Shown here one piece after another: positions 47,283 to 58,100 of a stretch of DNA of 64,000 bases; within the stretch, counting starts at the first letter, position 1, and the number at the start of each line of letters is the position of its first letter. This stretch comes from Tritrichomonas musculus (lineage: Eukaryota > Parabasalia > Tritrichomonadida > Tritrichomonadidae), in assembly GCA_039105265.1 (NCBI GenBank), contig JAPFFF010000023.1, positions 620,001-684,000 on the forward strand. Reading direction: 5' to 3'. Both the position numbers and the translations under genes were made by a program. Below the pieces are notes generated by a model, which searched no databases, was not told the DNA's origin, and worked only from the letters and a program-made list of their open reading frames with translations.

Positions 47283-47667
47283 TGAATGAAGAACAAACAA
47301 ATACAAATACAGCAAGAATTGGAACGAATGAATACATGGCACCTGAAGTTTTTGATGGTTTAGATTAAGATAAGAAAGTTGATGTTTATTGATTCCGTGT
47401 CGTTATGCGTTTCATTCTGACAAAATGTAAAGTAAAATTCATAAAAAATAAAGAATATATAAGATTCCTTCTGAAATCAACTCTTTTTCAGGTAGTATCA
47501 TAAGCAAAGTGCTTGTCCTATTCGCCAAAAGAAAGGCCAACTTTCCACGATATTTCGAAATGGATTAGCGAAAATGATTTCCGATTAATTGATGGCATTG
47601 ATTATTATAGTGTTCGGGATCAGCTCAAGCAAGCATTTGATTTTGGAAAAAAAAATGATGAATCATA
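47283..47667 (+). pseudogene. Ser/Thr kinase C-lobe pseudogene
   Basis: The plus strand reads ARIGTNEYMAPEVFDGLD (activation segment and APE), stop, KKVDVY, then a degenerate stretch, then CLSYSPKERPTFHDISKWI (subdomain XI) and a C-terminal helix DYYSVRDQLKQAFDFGKKND ending in TAA near 47668. Several stops and at least two frame changes are present and the whole N-lobe is missing. It begins about 25 bp right of the 510-bp element. Same host kinase family as 5545-6695 and 55125-58331. Confidence 0.7.
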
Positions 47668-47669
47668 AA

Positions 47670-48216
47670 TATTTTTGAATTCAAAACTAGGAGAAACATC
47701 ACATTTTGTTAATGTTTCATAACTTAGGGCATTCTAATTCATCATGAGTACTCAGAGAAAAAGATCTTGATATTTATATTTGAATTTTAAAAAATTGAAA
47801 CATTGACATTTATGAAACAGATTAGGCCCAAATGGCTCATTATCTTCTGTAAAACTCTTATTTGATGCAAATTGAAATTGAAAGAGTTTTACAAAATGAG
47901 TACTCAGAAAAAGATGTTTCTGGCAACAATCTCAATATCAAATTAAAAAATCAAAGACCACTTCGAAATGTTATCAAATTCAGTTAAGAAGTGTTCAATT
48001 GAACTTGGTCTCATATCTGAATTTGCACCTCGTTTTACTTTTTGAGTATTTAATTTTTTATTGTTGAATAACAATTTTTGAAACTCTCCATCCTTTTATG
48101 TAACTTTTTATTTTAGTAAGAAATTCATAAAAAAAAAAAAAATAATTGTTAAAAAAAGTTTATCTAATATTATTAAAGAATTAAATTTTTTTCATTCAAT
48201 GATTTGACTTCATCGA
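47670..48216. other. spacer with small repeats
   Basis: ATGAGTACTCAGA occurs twice (about 47744 and 47896), and an 11-base inverted pair GTAAAACTCTT / AAGAGTTTTAC lies at 47849-47859 and 47882-47892. No gene. Confidence 0.45.
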
Positions 48217-48937
48217 TATTTTGGATAGAAGGTCAATAATTTCTTGATCTTTTCTTCTTCTTGCATAGACAATGGCAGCGCAATGTATATTTGATTTTTG
48301 AAATTCCATAAATTTTTCAATTTTTCAATCAAATGAAAAAAGTTAGATTTGAATTTCATGAATGTTTTTGTTTTAAAATGTCTTTCATATTGATATCAAT
48401 GCCTTCTTGGCTTATTAATAATTCAGCAATTTCTTTATGGCAATAAAATACAGCATGAATCAAAGCCGTCTTATTAAATGCTTGAGTTAAATTCCATAAA
48501 TAATTAATTTTTTCAATCAAATGAAAAAAGTTAGATTTGAATTTCATGAATGTTTTTGATTTAAAATGTTTTGAGAGTTAATATCAATGCCTTCTTGGCT
48601 TATTAATAGTTCAACAATTTCTTTATGGCCTTTTTCTGCAGCAAGAATCAATGCCGTATCATTAAATGTTCGAGTTAAACTCCAATAAATCATTCAATTT
48701 TTCAATAGTATGAAAAAAGTTAGATTTGAATTTTATGAATGTTTTTGTTTTAAAATGTCTTTCATATTGATATCAATTCCTTCTTGGCTTATTAACAATT
48801 CAACAATTTCTTCATGGCCTTCTTCTGCAGCATGAATCAACGCCGTCTTATTAAATGTTTGATTTAAATTCCATAAATAATTCAATTTTTCAATATAATT
48901 CAAAAAGTTAGATTTGAATATCATGAACGTTTTTGAT
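48217..48937 (-). pseudogene. tandem ankyrin units, broken 3' part of the DUF3447 gene
   Basis: Three tandem units of about 188 bp (roughly 48361-48548, 48549-48736 and 48737-48924), plus a diverged fourth to about 48217. Each encodes one ankyrin repeat (for example NKTALIHAAEEGHEEIVELL, then SQEGIDINMKDIL) followed by a linker of the KFKSNFFHLIEKLNYLWNL kind. The frame is lost between units and some units contain stops, so only isolated 60-codon stretches remain open. Directly downstream of the DUF3447 frame on the same strand, so they were almost certainly its ankyrin tail. Confidence 0.7.
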
Positions 48938-50086
48938 TTAAAATGTCATAAAAATGATTGATATTATAATTGCTGAATTTATGTCAATAGTTAATTCTTT
49001 TAGATAAAGTTCCACAAGTGTGTAATAATTAAATTCACATAAATAAAAAAACATGTTTTTGTATTTCATGTTTGTTGGGAAAAAACAATAATTGTAAGAT
49101 TTAACTGCATATCGATAAAGATTATGATAATAGTTGTTTTCAATATTATTTCGTAGATCTTTTTCTTTCATTAAATTATCAATGATGTAGTTCGAAAATT
49201 CGATGTGATGACATTTAATCGATTCTTCAAGAATTCTTTCATAACCATATCTTGGTAGTGGAACATGATTCTCTTCAAGATATCTGAACAGTTCTGCGTT
49301 ACAACTGTGAATTCCAAAAATCCACATCGATTTTATCAGTTCAACTCCTTGCTTTTCAATGTATTTAATGATATCATTCGAGCCATAAAATGATGCATAT
49401 TCAATCAGCTTAATATCAGATTCATCAGTTAAAAGTTGGTTTGTTTCAAAAATTGATTTTTTAATTGAAATTTCGAGTGACAAATTTCTTTGTTCTGTAA
49501 ATCTAATAAATTCTTTGATTTCGTTGTTTCGAATCAGTTCACACAAATAATCATCATTCAGTCCTTCTCGTCGTTTTTCATAGAAATTGGATTCAACTTC
49601 TTTGTTCATTTGTTCAATAAATTCGGCATATTTTTCAATGTTTTCTTCTGTGAGAACCGATTTGATTTCTGGTTGAAAATATTCACAATAGCGCTTTTCG
49701 ATATATTCTGAACTCGTAATTATTGATAAAATGGATTCTTCAATTATCATCATTTTTTCTTCAAGAAGAAATAGAAGCATTCCCTTGTTATCTTTGAAAA
49801 TGTTGAAAATTTCTGAATTCGAAAAATATTTTTGGAGATCTTGTTTGAATTGTCTCAAAACTCGTTCAAGTTTACAAATAAAGTTCGGAACGTGATGATG
49901 ATTGTTCCCAATGTTGTTTATTAAATATAATAATTCTTTGAATTCATGTCGATTATTAATTTGCTGACTTGTGACAAGTTTAACAAAATTTTCAAATTTA
50001 TCATCTGCATCCGATTCATCTTCAAGAAATTCAAGAAGAGCGATCTGAATACTTTTCTTTTTTTCAATAAATTCTTCAAAATTCAT
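48938..50086 (-). CDS. DUF3447/ankyrin-family protein, probably 3'-truncated
   Basis: 382 residues starting with MNFEEFIEKKKSIQIALLEF. The N-terminal 190 residues are the long helical lead seen in the big trichomonad DUF3447 family. Residues about 200-370 carry the hallmark phrases SIFETNQLLTDESDIKLIEY, YGSNDIIKYIE, SMWIFGIHSCNAELFRYLEE and MFFYLCEFNYYTLVELYLKE. The last dozen residues (IIISIIFMTF) are out-of-frame noise; ankyrin units continue in other frames downstream, so the protein lost its repeat tail through a frame change near 48950. Function unknown; family members are thought to be protein-binding scaffolds. Confidence 0.75.
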   Translation of the reverse strand: MNFEEFIEKKKSIQIALLEFLEDESDADDKFENFVKLVTSQQINNRHEFKELLYLINNIGNNHHHVPNFICKLERVLRQFKQDLQKYFSNSEIFNIFKDNKGMLLFLLEEKMMIIEESILSIITSSEYIEKRYCEYFQPEIKSVLTEENIEKYAEFIEQMNKEVESNFYEKRREGLNDDYLCELIRNNEIKEFIRFTEQRNLSLEISIKKSIFETNQLLTDESDIKLIEYASFYGSNDIIKYIEKQGVELIKSMWIFGIHSCNAELFRYLEENHVPLPRYGYERILEESIKCHHIEFSNYIIDNLMKEKDLRNNIENNYYHNLYRYAVKSYNYCFFPTNMKYKNMFFYLCEFNYYTLVELYLKELTIDINSAIIISIIFMTF

Positions 50087-50202
50087 TTTTTACAAATGAT
50101 ATGAAATGTGATATGAAATATTGATACGTTTAAGTACTTTTAAGGGTGAGAAAAAGTTTATGAATAAATATTTTTTCTTGAAAAAAATAGGAAAATATAG
50201 TA
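50087..50202. other. short spacer upstream of the DUF3447 gene
   Basis: AT-rich; the family A transposon inserts about 120 bp upstream of the start codon of the DUF3447 gene. Confidence 0.5.
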
Positions 50203-50209
50203 TAATTTA

Positions 50210-51189
50210 GAACGTAGGAAACTCTCAGATTTCTATGAAATTGATATATAATAAACAGTAATATATTACAAGATTATTTTAGTATATTTCATTTTTTAAT
50301 TTTGCCTAGAAGCTGAATTATAACCAAAATAATTTTCCAAAATTGAAAGGAATTTGGACAATTTTCCATTCAATTTGTACCTTAACTTAAAACGACTTTT
50401 TTAAAAAATTGTGGCGTTGGAGTTTTTTTAAATTTTAATATAATAATATACATATAATAATCTACTATTTATTAAATTTTCATATATTGCATCGTTGTTG
50501 GTGGTGCTGTGCAATGCGATTTATCAAAGAAATCACCAAATTTTCTGGTAATAGTGTAAATCGACGTATCTCAGGATGTACATCCTAAGCACCGATTTTT
50601 TGTGCATAAACGAATTCTACGTAATCTGTACAACAACTTTCTACATATAAAGTTCAAAATCCGTCCACCATATGAATATGATTTGCTATCAGCAAAATCG
50701 ATAGCAAAAAAAAAGGCTCATTCCCCTCATTTTTCGACTAGTGAAAACTTTCATCACTTTTTATACACATGACATAGTTATAATCTTGCAAATTTATATA
50801 AATATACAACTCACCATATGATTTATTTTGGAATATGTTGCGCACTTTTTTATGCATAAAATTGTCACTTTTTCTGTAACATACTAATGCATAAATTAAA
50901 TAACGGTTTTCATGAATTAATTTCATAACTATTTCCACAGTATGCAAAGTTACACAATATTTATTAGTTGATATATAATTAACTATATGTGTTGTATATT
51001 ATATTTTAACTAAAATTGTGTATGATCATTGTATTCCTTCCGCTATGCCATTTTTGAAAATGCTAACTTTTTGAAAGACCCAACGCCACGATTTGGCTTA
51101 AAACCTGTATTTGTTAATAACTATCACTAATAAGCTTATATTATTATTTTTGAGTCATAACTCCATTTTTGAAAAGTTTCCTACGTTCT
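50210..51189 (+). mobile_element. 980-bp inverted-repeat DNA transposon, family A copy 2
   Basis: Begins AGAACGTAGGAAACTCTC and ends GTTTCCTACGTTCT. The 7-bp ATAATTT flanks both ends (50203-50209 and 51190-51196). It aligns along its length with the reverse complement of 23851-24800: for instance AATAGTGTAAATCG followed by TATCTC(A/G)GGAT near 50556 matches 24407-24465 read on the minus strand, and AACTTTTTGAAAGAC near 51065 matches about 23968. The copies are well diverged. The terminal repeat of copy 2 is less perfect (GAAAAGTTTCC at the right). No coding frame. Confidence 0.9.
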
Positions 51190-51196
51190 ATAATTT

Positions 51197-52087
51197 ATTA
51201 TTTTAAATATATTTAAATTAAAAAATTTCATTTTCCTTAATGTTTTTTAAAAAGATAATATTTTATGTTATCAGGTAGTTGAAATTGGGAAATTAATGAT
51301 TTAAATATATAGTAAACACTTTTTTCTATATAGTTAACAATATTTTGCTATAAAACGGCATTCATAAGACGAAAAGGATCGGATTTAAAAATTTAAAATT
51401 TTACGTAAAAAAATCAATACTCAATTTTTTTTCGTAAAATAATCATTTTTGTTTAATTATTTCATGATAATTGAAATATCCAAAGAAATTTATCATTATT
51501 TTTTTAATTTTATAATGAATTTCCAAACTTAATATGAATATCTAATATTATTATTTTCGTACGGTCAAATAATCAAAAAAATCGTTCTGTTACATGGTTT
51601 TAAAAAAGCCATGATGCGGAGGAAACATATAATACAACAGTATATTTGATATTGGATGAGATGAACTCATTTTTAATAAGTATTGAAAAAGTTTTAAAAA
51701 GAATTGAAAAAGTCAGATTTAAATCGAGTTCATCTCCGCGAAAACGAAAATTCAACATATGGTTTATAATTAAATTAAGCTTTTTAGAACATGTATTTTA
51801 ACGTAACAGAAAGCTTTTTTTTTCGCTCACCCTTAAAAGCAAACTGAAACACTTTTTTCAATATGATAAATCAATTTTATATTAAATCAAATATAAATAT
51901 ATAATAAAAATGAAATATACTTTAATATGATACCTTTTCTTCAGTTATTTGCCGATCATCTGAAAAAATGAGAGGATTTGAATGCCTTCTCAAAGATCAT
52001 TTTAAATGATTTATAACCCTAACAATATCAGTTTTTCAAGAAACTTATTAATTTTTATAAATAAATACTGGGGTTTTGGGGGAGTCC

Positions 52088-52120
<33 letters not shown>

Positions 52121-52236
52121 GACCAACATTTTGTCCATTGGTCTAGAAAATATGGCCATATACAAATATATTTATTAACTTGTATTAAATCTTGATTCTT
52201 ATTTGTTTTGAGCTTTGTTTCATAAAGCTATTATAT
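51197..52236. other. intergenic with poly-T tract, nothing coding
   Basis: AT-rich. An inverted pair GAGATGAACTC / GAGTTCATCTC lies at about 51659 and 51728. A 29-base T run lies at about 52092-52120. No gene or RNA recognised. Confidence 0.5.
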
Positions 52237-52905
52237 CTAGCCAGCATGTAATGAAAATTGAATAACTACATAGCAAGCAAAAATCGTATATAATAATATA
52301 AATAATATTATTACAGCAAAAGGCAAACAAGAAAATATTAGCATTGGGATTCTAATTGTTTGGCAATAATAATCAGTGGCATTTCCATCTTTCCCGTAAG
52401 CTTTATTTAGCATTTCCGAATGCCATTTGTTGAACTCGATTTGCTTTTTAACAGATTGATTAAGAACCCATATTTTTGCTCCTTCAACGCCATCTAAAAT
52501 GTATCTCAAACATTTGATGTTTTTTCCATCAATTTTTTCATCACTATTTGAAGTATAATATAAAACAACAAATATGCATATAAATGATATTAAACCAAGA
52601 GCAACAGATGCAAGTAACACATAATAATTTAATTTTCTCGTGATTTTTTTATAACGAATTCTATTTTTCATAACTATGATTTGTTTTCTATATAAGCTAT
52701 TAATGATGGAATTTAAGAAGCAAATTCCAAATAAAATGCCAATCCATAATATAGAAATCCAACAAATTTCTAAAGATAAGTAAACTATTTTCCCTGATGT
52801 ATAGCCATGAAGAAGCCATGGATAAATTCTCAGCCACCAAATCAGTGAAATTATAAAAACAGAGAACAAACAAGCCAAGAAAATCATATAATATGCAGAT
52901 AGCAA
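52237..52905 (-). CDS. open piece: C-terminal four-helix membrane module
   Basis: 222 residues with four strong hydrophobic segments (MIFLACLFSVFIISLIWWL; ISILWIGILFGICFLNSII; VLLASVALGLISFICIFVV; LIFSCLPFAVIILFILLYTI). A polar loop of about 75 residues lies between helices three and four. The frame is open upstream to the TAA at about 52990, in the same frame as the LRR piece (reading KCDRLNEDSSDSDKSYKIGR), so it is probably the 3' end of that gene rather than an independent protein. Membrane family not recognised. Confidence 0.55.
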   Translation of the reverse strand: MLSAYYMIFLACLFSVFIISLIWWLRIYPWLLHGYTSGKIVYLSLEICWISILWIGILFGICFLNSIINSLYRKQIIVMKNRIRYKKITRKLNYYVLLASVALGLISFICIFVVLYYTSNSDEKIDGKNIKCLRYILDGVEGAKIWVLNQSVKKQIEFNKWHSEMLNKAYGKDGNATDYYCQTIRIPMLIFSCLPFAVIILFILLYTIFACYVVIQFSLHAG

Positions 52906-52989
52906 AACAGCAAATCCTACAGGAAGTTTTCTTCCAATTTTATAAGATTTGTCTGAATCTGAGCTATCTTCATTTAAACGATCGCATTT

Positions 52990-53493
52990 TTAAAAAACAT
53001 GATCTCCGATTGATTCTATTGAAGAAGGAATTGTGACTTGTGATAACGAAGAACACTCTTTGAATGCACAATCATCAATTGATTTAACAGAAGGAGGAAT
53101 CAAAACATGGCTCAAAAAATAGCATCTTTTAAATGCATTTTTCCCAATTTTCTCTACAGAACAAGGAATTGATACTTGCTCCAAAGACGAGCAATTCTCA
53201 AAGGCACTGTTTCCAATTGATGTTACAGATGATGGTATCGATATTTGCGATAAAGAATCGCAGCTCTCAAAAGAATTGTCGCCAATGCAAGTCACTGAAG
53301 ATGGAATTGATATTCGACACAAAGATTCGCAATTTAAAAAGCTTTTTGATCCAATTTCTGTAATTGTTGGTGGCAATACAATTTGTTTCAATTTTTTACA
53401 GTCTTTGAAAGTGTTTTCAATTTTGTTTTGGCCTGATTCAATTAATAAAATATAAATAAGTTCAATATTATTTTCATATGCAGCCTGTTTCAA
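52990..53493 (-). CDS. open piece: BspA-type LRR block
   Basis: 167 residues. After an ankyrin-like lead (MKQAAYENNIELIYILLIES) come six canonical LRR_5 repeats, very regular and close to consensus (ISIPSSVTSIGNSAFENC, VSIPCSVEKIGKNAFKRC). It ends DHVF at a TAA; a single base change would give Lys and run on into the membrane module. The starting Met is internal to the broken gene. Confidence 0.6.
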   Translation of the reverse strand: MKQAAYENNIELIYILLIESGQNKIENTFKDCKKLKQIVLPPTITEIGSKSFLNCESLCRISIPSSVTCIGDNSFESCDSLSQISIPSSVTSIGNSAFENCSSLEQVSIPCSVEKIGKNAFKRCYFLSHVLIPPSVKSIDDCAFKECSSLSQVTIPSSIESIGDHVF

Positions 53494-54651
53494 TGCTTGA
53501 TTATTAAAATATTAAATAAAACAATATTTAAATGTTTTCAAAATTTGAAATTTGAGTTTTTTTAAGTTTTAACAGTTTTTGCTTTTGTTTTATATAAAGA
53601 TCAACTAATTCATAATAATTATAATAGCATAGATAATAAAAAATGTCATTGTTAGTAAATTCATTTGGAATATAATTATAGTTATAATATTTACAAATGC
53701 ATTTATAATTTGGTTTGTCTTTCATATTTAAATAATTGTCCTGAAAATAGTTTGCAAAATCATTGTGATGACATTAGACAGATTCATCATAACAGTTTGA
53801 ATATAAATTTTTAGGTGGTTGAATACAAATTTCTTCAAGAAGGTGAATTAACTCAGCATTCTGGCTGTGAATTGCATAATACCACAAAGATGAAGTCATC
53901 CGAACGTTATTCAATTTCAAAAACTGAAAAATTTGAATTGATCCATAAAACGCAGCATATTCAATCAAAGAGGGTTCATTTTTACACAAAAAAGAATTCG
54001 TCTCAAAAATTGATGGTTTGATTGTTGTAAAAAGTGACAAGTTTGTCTTATTTACATATGAAATAAAAGTGTCAATTGAATCGTTTCGAATAATTTCACA
54101 AAAATAGTTTTAATTCTCTCCAATTTTCCTGTTTTTGTCAAAATTGATTAAGATGTTTGGATCTTCATCAAGCAACTCTTGCTTGATGTTTTTCAACTCT
54201 TCGATCTTTGAATATGGTTCGATTTCTGGATAAAAAAATAATGATATTTCGTGTTCGTATTTTGGCTTCTGAAATACATTCTATAAACGATGTTTTTATC
54301 AACTTTGATGATTTGTTGTTCAATTAAATATAAAATTAATAACTTGTTGCTTTCGAAAAGATCGAATATTTCAATATTTGTGAAGGTCTATTTGATATAA
54401 TTTAAAAAAAATTGTAAAATTTTCTCAATTTTGCTGAAAAATTCTGGTAATCGGTGATGGTCATTGGAAATTTGAACTAGCAAATGAAGAAATAATGTAA
54501 CTCACTCGGGATTATTTAAAATTTTTTGATTTTGCAAATTTTTAATTAAGTTTTTGTAATTGTAGCTATTATCTCCACTTTCATGTTCTATAAATAGAAG
54601 AAGATCATTATAAATTTCTTTGTTTTCTTTAAGATATTCTTGGTATTCCAT

Positions 54652-55124
54652 TGATTTTTAAATTTGAATTTCGGACCCAGAAAATATATTATGTAAACTA
54701 TTCAAAATAAGTAAATTTTATATCATTTATATCTTGTTACATAAATTATTTGCTTTCTATAATATTTTTTAATTAAAATATAATATATTGGAGGTTCTTA
54801 ATTTCAAGTAATTCAAGATAGATCAAATAATGATTTGAAAGTATCTTAAAATATAATTAGAATAAATCAGTCGAAATTCAATATTTTTACAAAATAGCTG
54901 AAATATAATCATTTTTTGAAATAATTGTTGATGCTAGTAAATCAAATATTAGCTCCAAATCATACACGAATAATGATCTATTTTTTCACATATATTTCAA
55001 ATCCCAACTACCAATTTTATATTAGAGTTATGATAATTTTCACTCGAACATCAGTTTTATATATATGAATTGATTTTAAAAAAAAAGAATACATAAATGA
55101 TGAAATCATGTCTCTTTATATTTA
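54652..55124. other. intergenic, nothing recognised
   Basis: AT-rich spacer between the broken DUF3447-LRR gene and the end of the kinase-adenylyltransferase gene. Confidence 0.5.
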
Positions 55125-58100
55125 TTAAATCCAATGAACAACATCATGCAGATAGTCTGCAACTGTGTCATATGTGAGGCCTTTAATAGATTCTCCATTT
55201 TCTTTTGCCATTTTTATAGCCATTGTTGCATCACTGTAGCATCCAGTGTACTTCCTGTCATTGCACGCGTAGACGCCGTCACGAATCCTTCCGGGAATGT
55301 TGATATCAAATCCAGGACGAGCGATGCCCACGTATCCCTTCATTTTGTAGCACTGTATCTTCATGAAGAGGTCTCCTCCACACACGTACAAGACATCCAC
55401 TTTCTCTTTCCAGAATTTTCTTTTAACAACGCTGACAAAGTGTTCGCGAACTTCTGGAAAGTCGACAAATTTGGGCTGGCTTCCCTCCCACAAGTCGGGC
55501 ATGATGAACAAGTTAGACACGTCCTTGTTGTTTTCTGCACAGGCAAGTTTCAGTGTCTCGTATCGGTGCTGCAGTGGGATTGCTTGTGAGCCTAGTCGAT
55601 ACAAAACGTAGTCGTCAGATGAAGGACTTAAGATGCCAAAAAGTGAGTCGATCTTGTGCTCCTCGGAGAGGAACTTGGCAGCGGTGTTCAGAAGTCGGAG
55701 GTGGCCGTTGTGGACGGGGCAGAACGAGCCTGTGCAGAGGAGGATGGCGCGATGACGGCCAGAAACAGGCGGATGTTCTTGGAGCCTCTTTTTGAGTTCA
55801 TTGATAAAAGCTTCATGTAAATCCTGGCTGCTTGATGAAAGAAATTTAATGTCTTTTTTGGGAAGCTTTATCTTGCTTTTCAAACTAGAGAAAAACTGGC
55901 TAAATCCATTCTCATCCTTTCTTTCTTCATCTTTGTTAATTTTTTCAATATTTGGCTCTTCTTTAATTACTTCATCTTTAATTAAATCTTCTTTATTTAG
56001 TTCTTCTTTATTTACTTCTTCTTTATTTACTTCTTCTTTATTTAATTCTTCTTTATTTAATTCTTCTTTATTTACTTCATCTTTATTTAATTCTTCTTTA
56101 TTTACTTCTTCTTTATTTAATTCTTCTTTATTTACTTCTTCTTTATTTAATTCTTCTTTATTTGATTCTTCTTTATTTAATTCTTCTTTATTTAATTCTT
56201 CTTTATTTAATTCTTCTTTATTTACTTCTTCTTTATTTACTTCTTCTTTATTTAATTCTTCTTTATTTACTTCTTCTTTATTTAATTCTTCTTTATTTAA
56301 TTCTTCTTTATTTAATTCTTCTTTATTTACTTCTTCTTTATTTACTTCTTCTTTATTTAATTCTTCTTTATTTACTTCTTCTTTATTTAATTCTTCTTTA
56401 TTTAATTCTTCTATATTTAATTCTTCTTTATTTAATTCTTCTTTATTTAATTCTTCTATATTTAATTCTTCTTTATTTAATTCTTCTTTATTTAATTCTT
56501 CTTTATTTAATTCTTCTTTATTTAATTCTTCTTTATTTAATTCTTCTTTATTTAATTCTTCTATATTTAATTCTTCTTTATTTAATTCTTCTTTATTTAA
56601 TTCTTCTTTATTTAGTTCTTCTTTATTTACTTCTTCTTTATTTACTTCTTCTTTATTTACTTCTTCTTTATTTACTTCTTCTTTATTTACTTCTTCTTTA
56701 TTTACTTCTTCTTTATTTACTTCTTCTTTATTTACTTCTTCTTTATTTACTTCATCTTTATTTAGTTCTTCTTTATTTAATTCTTCTTTATTTAATTCTT
56801 CTTTATTTAATTCTTCTTTATTTAGTTCTTCTTTATTTAATTCTTCTTTATTTAATTCTTCTTTATTTAATTCTTCTTTATTTAGTTCTTCTTTATTTAC
56901 TTCTTCTTTGTTTTGCTGTTTTTCTGCTTCGAATTTATATTGCTTCGGTATTGGCTGCGCTGATGACTCGCTTTCATGTTCATCAAAGTCAGGCTGATCT
57001 TTGAAATGCATTTTTAGGAATTCAGAACTCTTTTGGCATCCTTTTCTTTTTGCCATCATCATATACCTCAGTGCCTCGAAGTAGTGCTTTTTCCCGCGTT
57101 CAAAAAGTGATTCCGCAGTTTCTTCATCCTCACCTTTATCGATGCTCACAAAATTGTTTTCTTCGTCTTCATCTTTCACCTCTTTTCGTGAATCATCAAC
57201 ATTATTCTCAACTTCAACTGTTTCATCTTCTTCTGTGACTTTTAAGGGAGGCTGGTCGATTGTCACCAATTGGAATGTCTTCTTTCCTGAGCTCTCAATT
57301 TCCTTCATTTTGAGAATCTTCTTGTCCTGATCAAAGGATGCCTGGTACTGTTCGATGTAGTCAATGTAATTCCTGTAGTCTTCTCTGTCCACAGAGTCGG
57401 TAATGAAGCCTTCATCATTCTTCAATTGAGTGATTATTTGGTCGAACGTTGGCCTGTCGCGAGGGTCGTATGACCAGCATTTTTCAATGAGCTGACGATA
57501 AGAATTTGGCACTGGAAAGGTGAAATCTGGCCTTTTTCCTTTTACAACGATGTTTACATAAACTTGAGAAATTGAGAAGATGTCTTTAAAGGGAACTTCA
57601 TTTGTCATAATTTCATACAAAATTAAAGAGAAAGAATAAACGTCTCCCTCTTTTCCATATTTTTGTGTTTCCCAAATTTCGGGGGCGATATAGATTGGAG
57701 TTCCCTTAACATTTGCATTTGATTGCATTGTTTGGTTGTTTCCTGACTGAGTAATTTTGGATAACCCGAAATCTGATATTTTCGGAAATAGCAAATTGTC
57801 CATCAAAATATTTTCTGGCTTTAAATCACGGTGAATAATATCATTCTTATGTAAATATGACATTCCGGACGCAATTCCATAGATAATTATTAACTTTTTG
57901 GTATCATCCCATCCTGATACAGCCATGGATTGCCTTTCAAGTTGAATAATATGTTTCAAATCTCCATTTGGTGCAAATTCTGTTAGAATTATTGGATTTT
58001 TTTGATTTTCAAAATTAACAGGACTATATCCATAAAATTTCAAAATTGAGGGATGGTTTAATTTTGACATAATATTAACTTCGTGAGAAATACTAAGCAT

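Larger units (their letters stand above)
52237..54651 (-). pseudogene. DUF3447 - BspA LRR - four-helix membrane gene, broken
   Basis: Read on the minus strand from an ATG at 54651 the locus encodes in order: a DUF3447-family helical lead (MEYQEYLKENKEIYNDLLLF), the DUF3447 hallmark region (SIFETNSFLCKNEPSLIEYA, SLWYYAIHSQNAELIHLLEE, IFYYLCYYNYYELVDLYIKQ), a single ankyrin-like turn (ALKQAAYENNIELIYILL), six to seven LRR_5 repeats, and a C-terminal module with about four transmembrane helices. Frame changes and stops occur in the first 600 bp, after the DUF3447 part, and between the LRRs and the membrane module. The order of domains on one strand argues that this was a single gene of roughly 780-800 codons. 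Host gene; no transposon within it. Confidence 0.7.

Noticed and set aside
47849-47892. 11-bp inverted pair GTAAAACTCTT / AAGAGTTTTAC
   Set aside because: Short, no target repeats and no second copy seen; too weak for an element or RNA.
55792-57004. Two long plus-strand frames (401 and 280 codons) of Ser/Phe/Leu or Leu/Tyr repeats opposite the kinase fusion gene
   Set aside because: They exist only because the 15-bp repeat and its complement have no stops; the minus-strand frame has enzyme domains on both sides.
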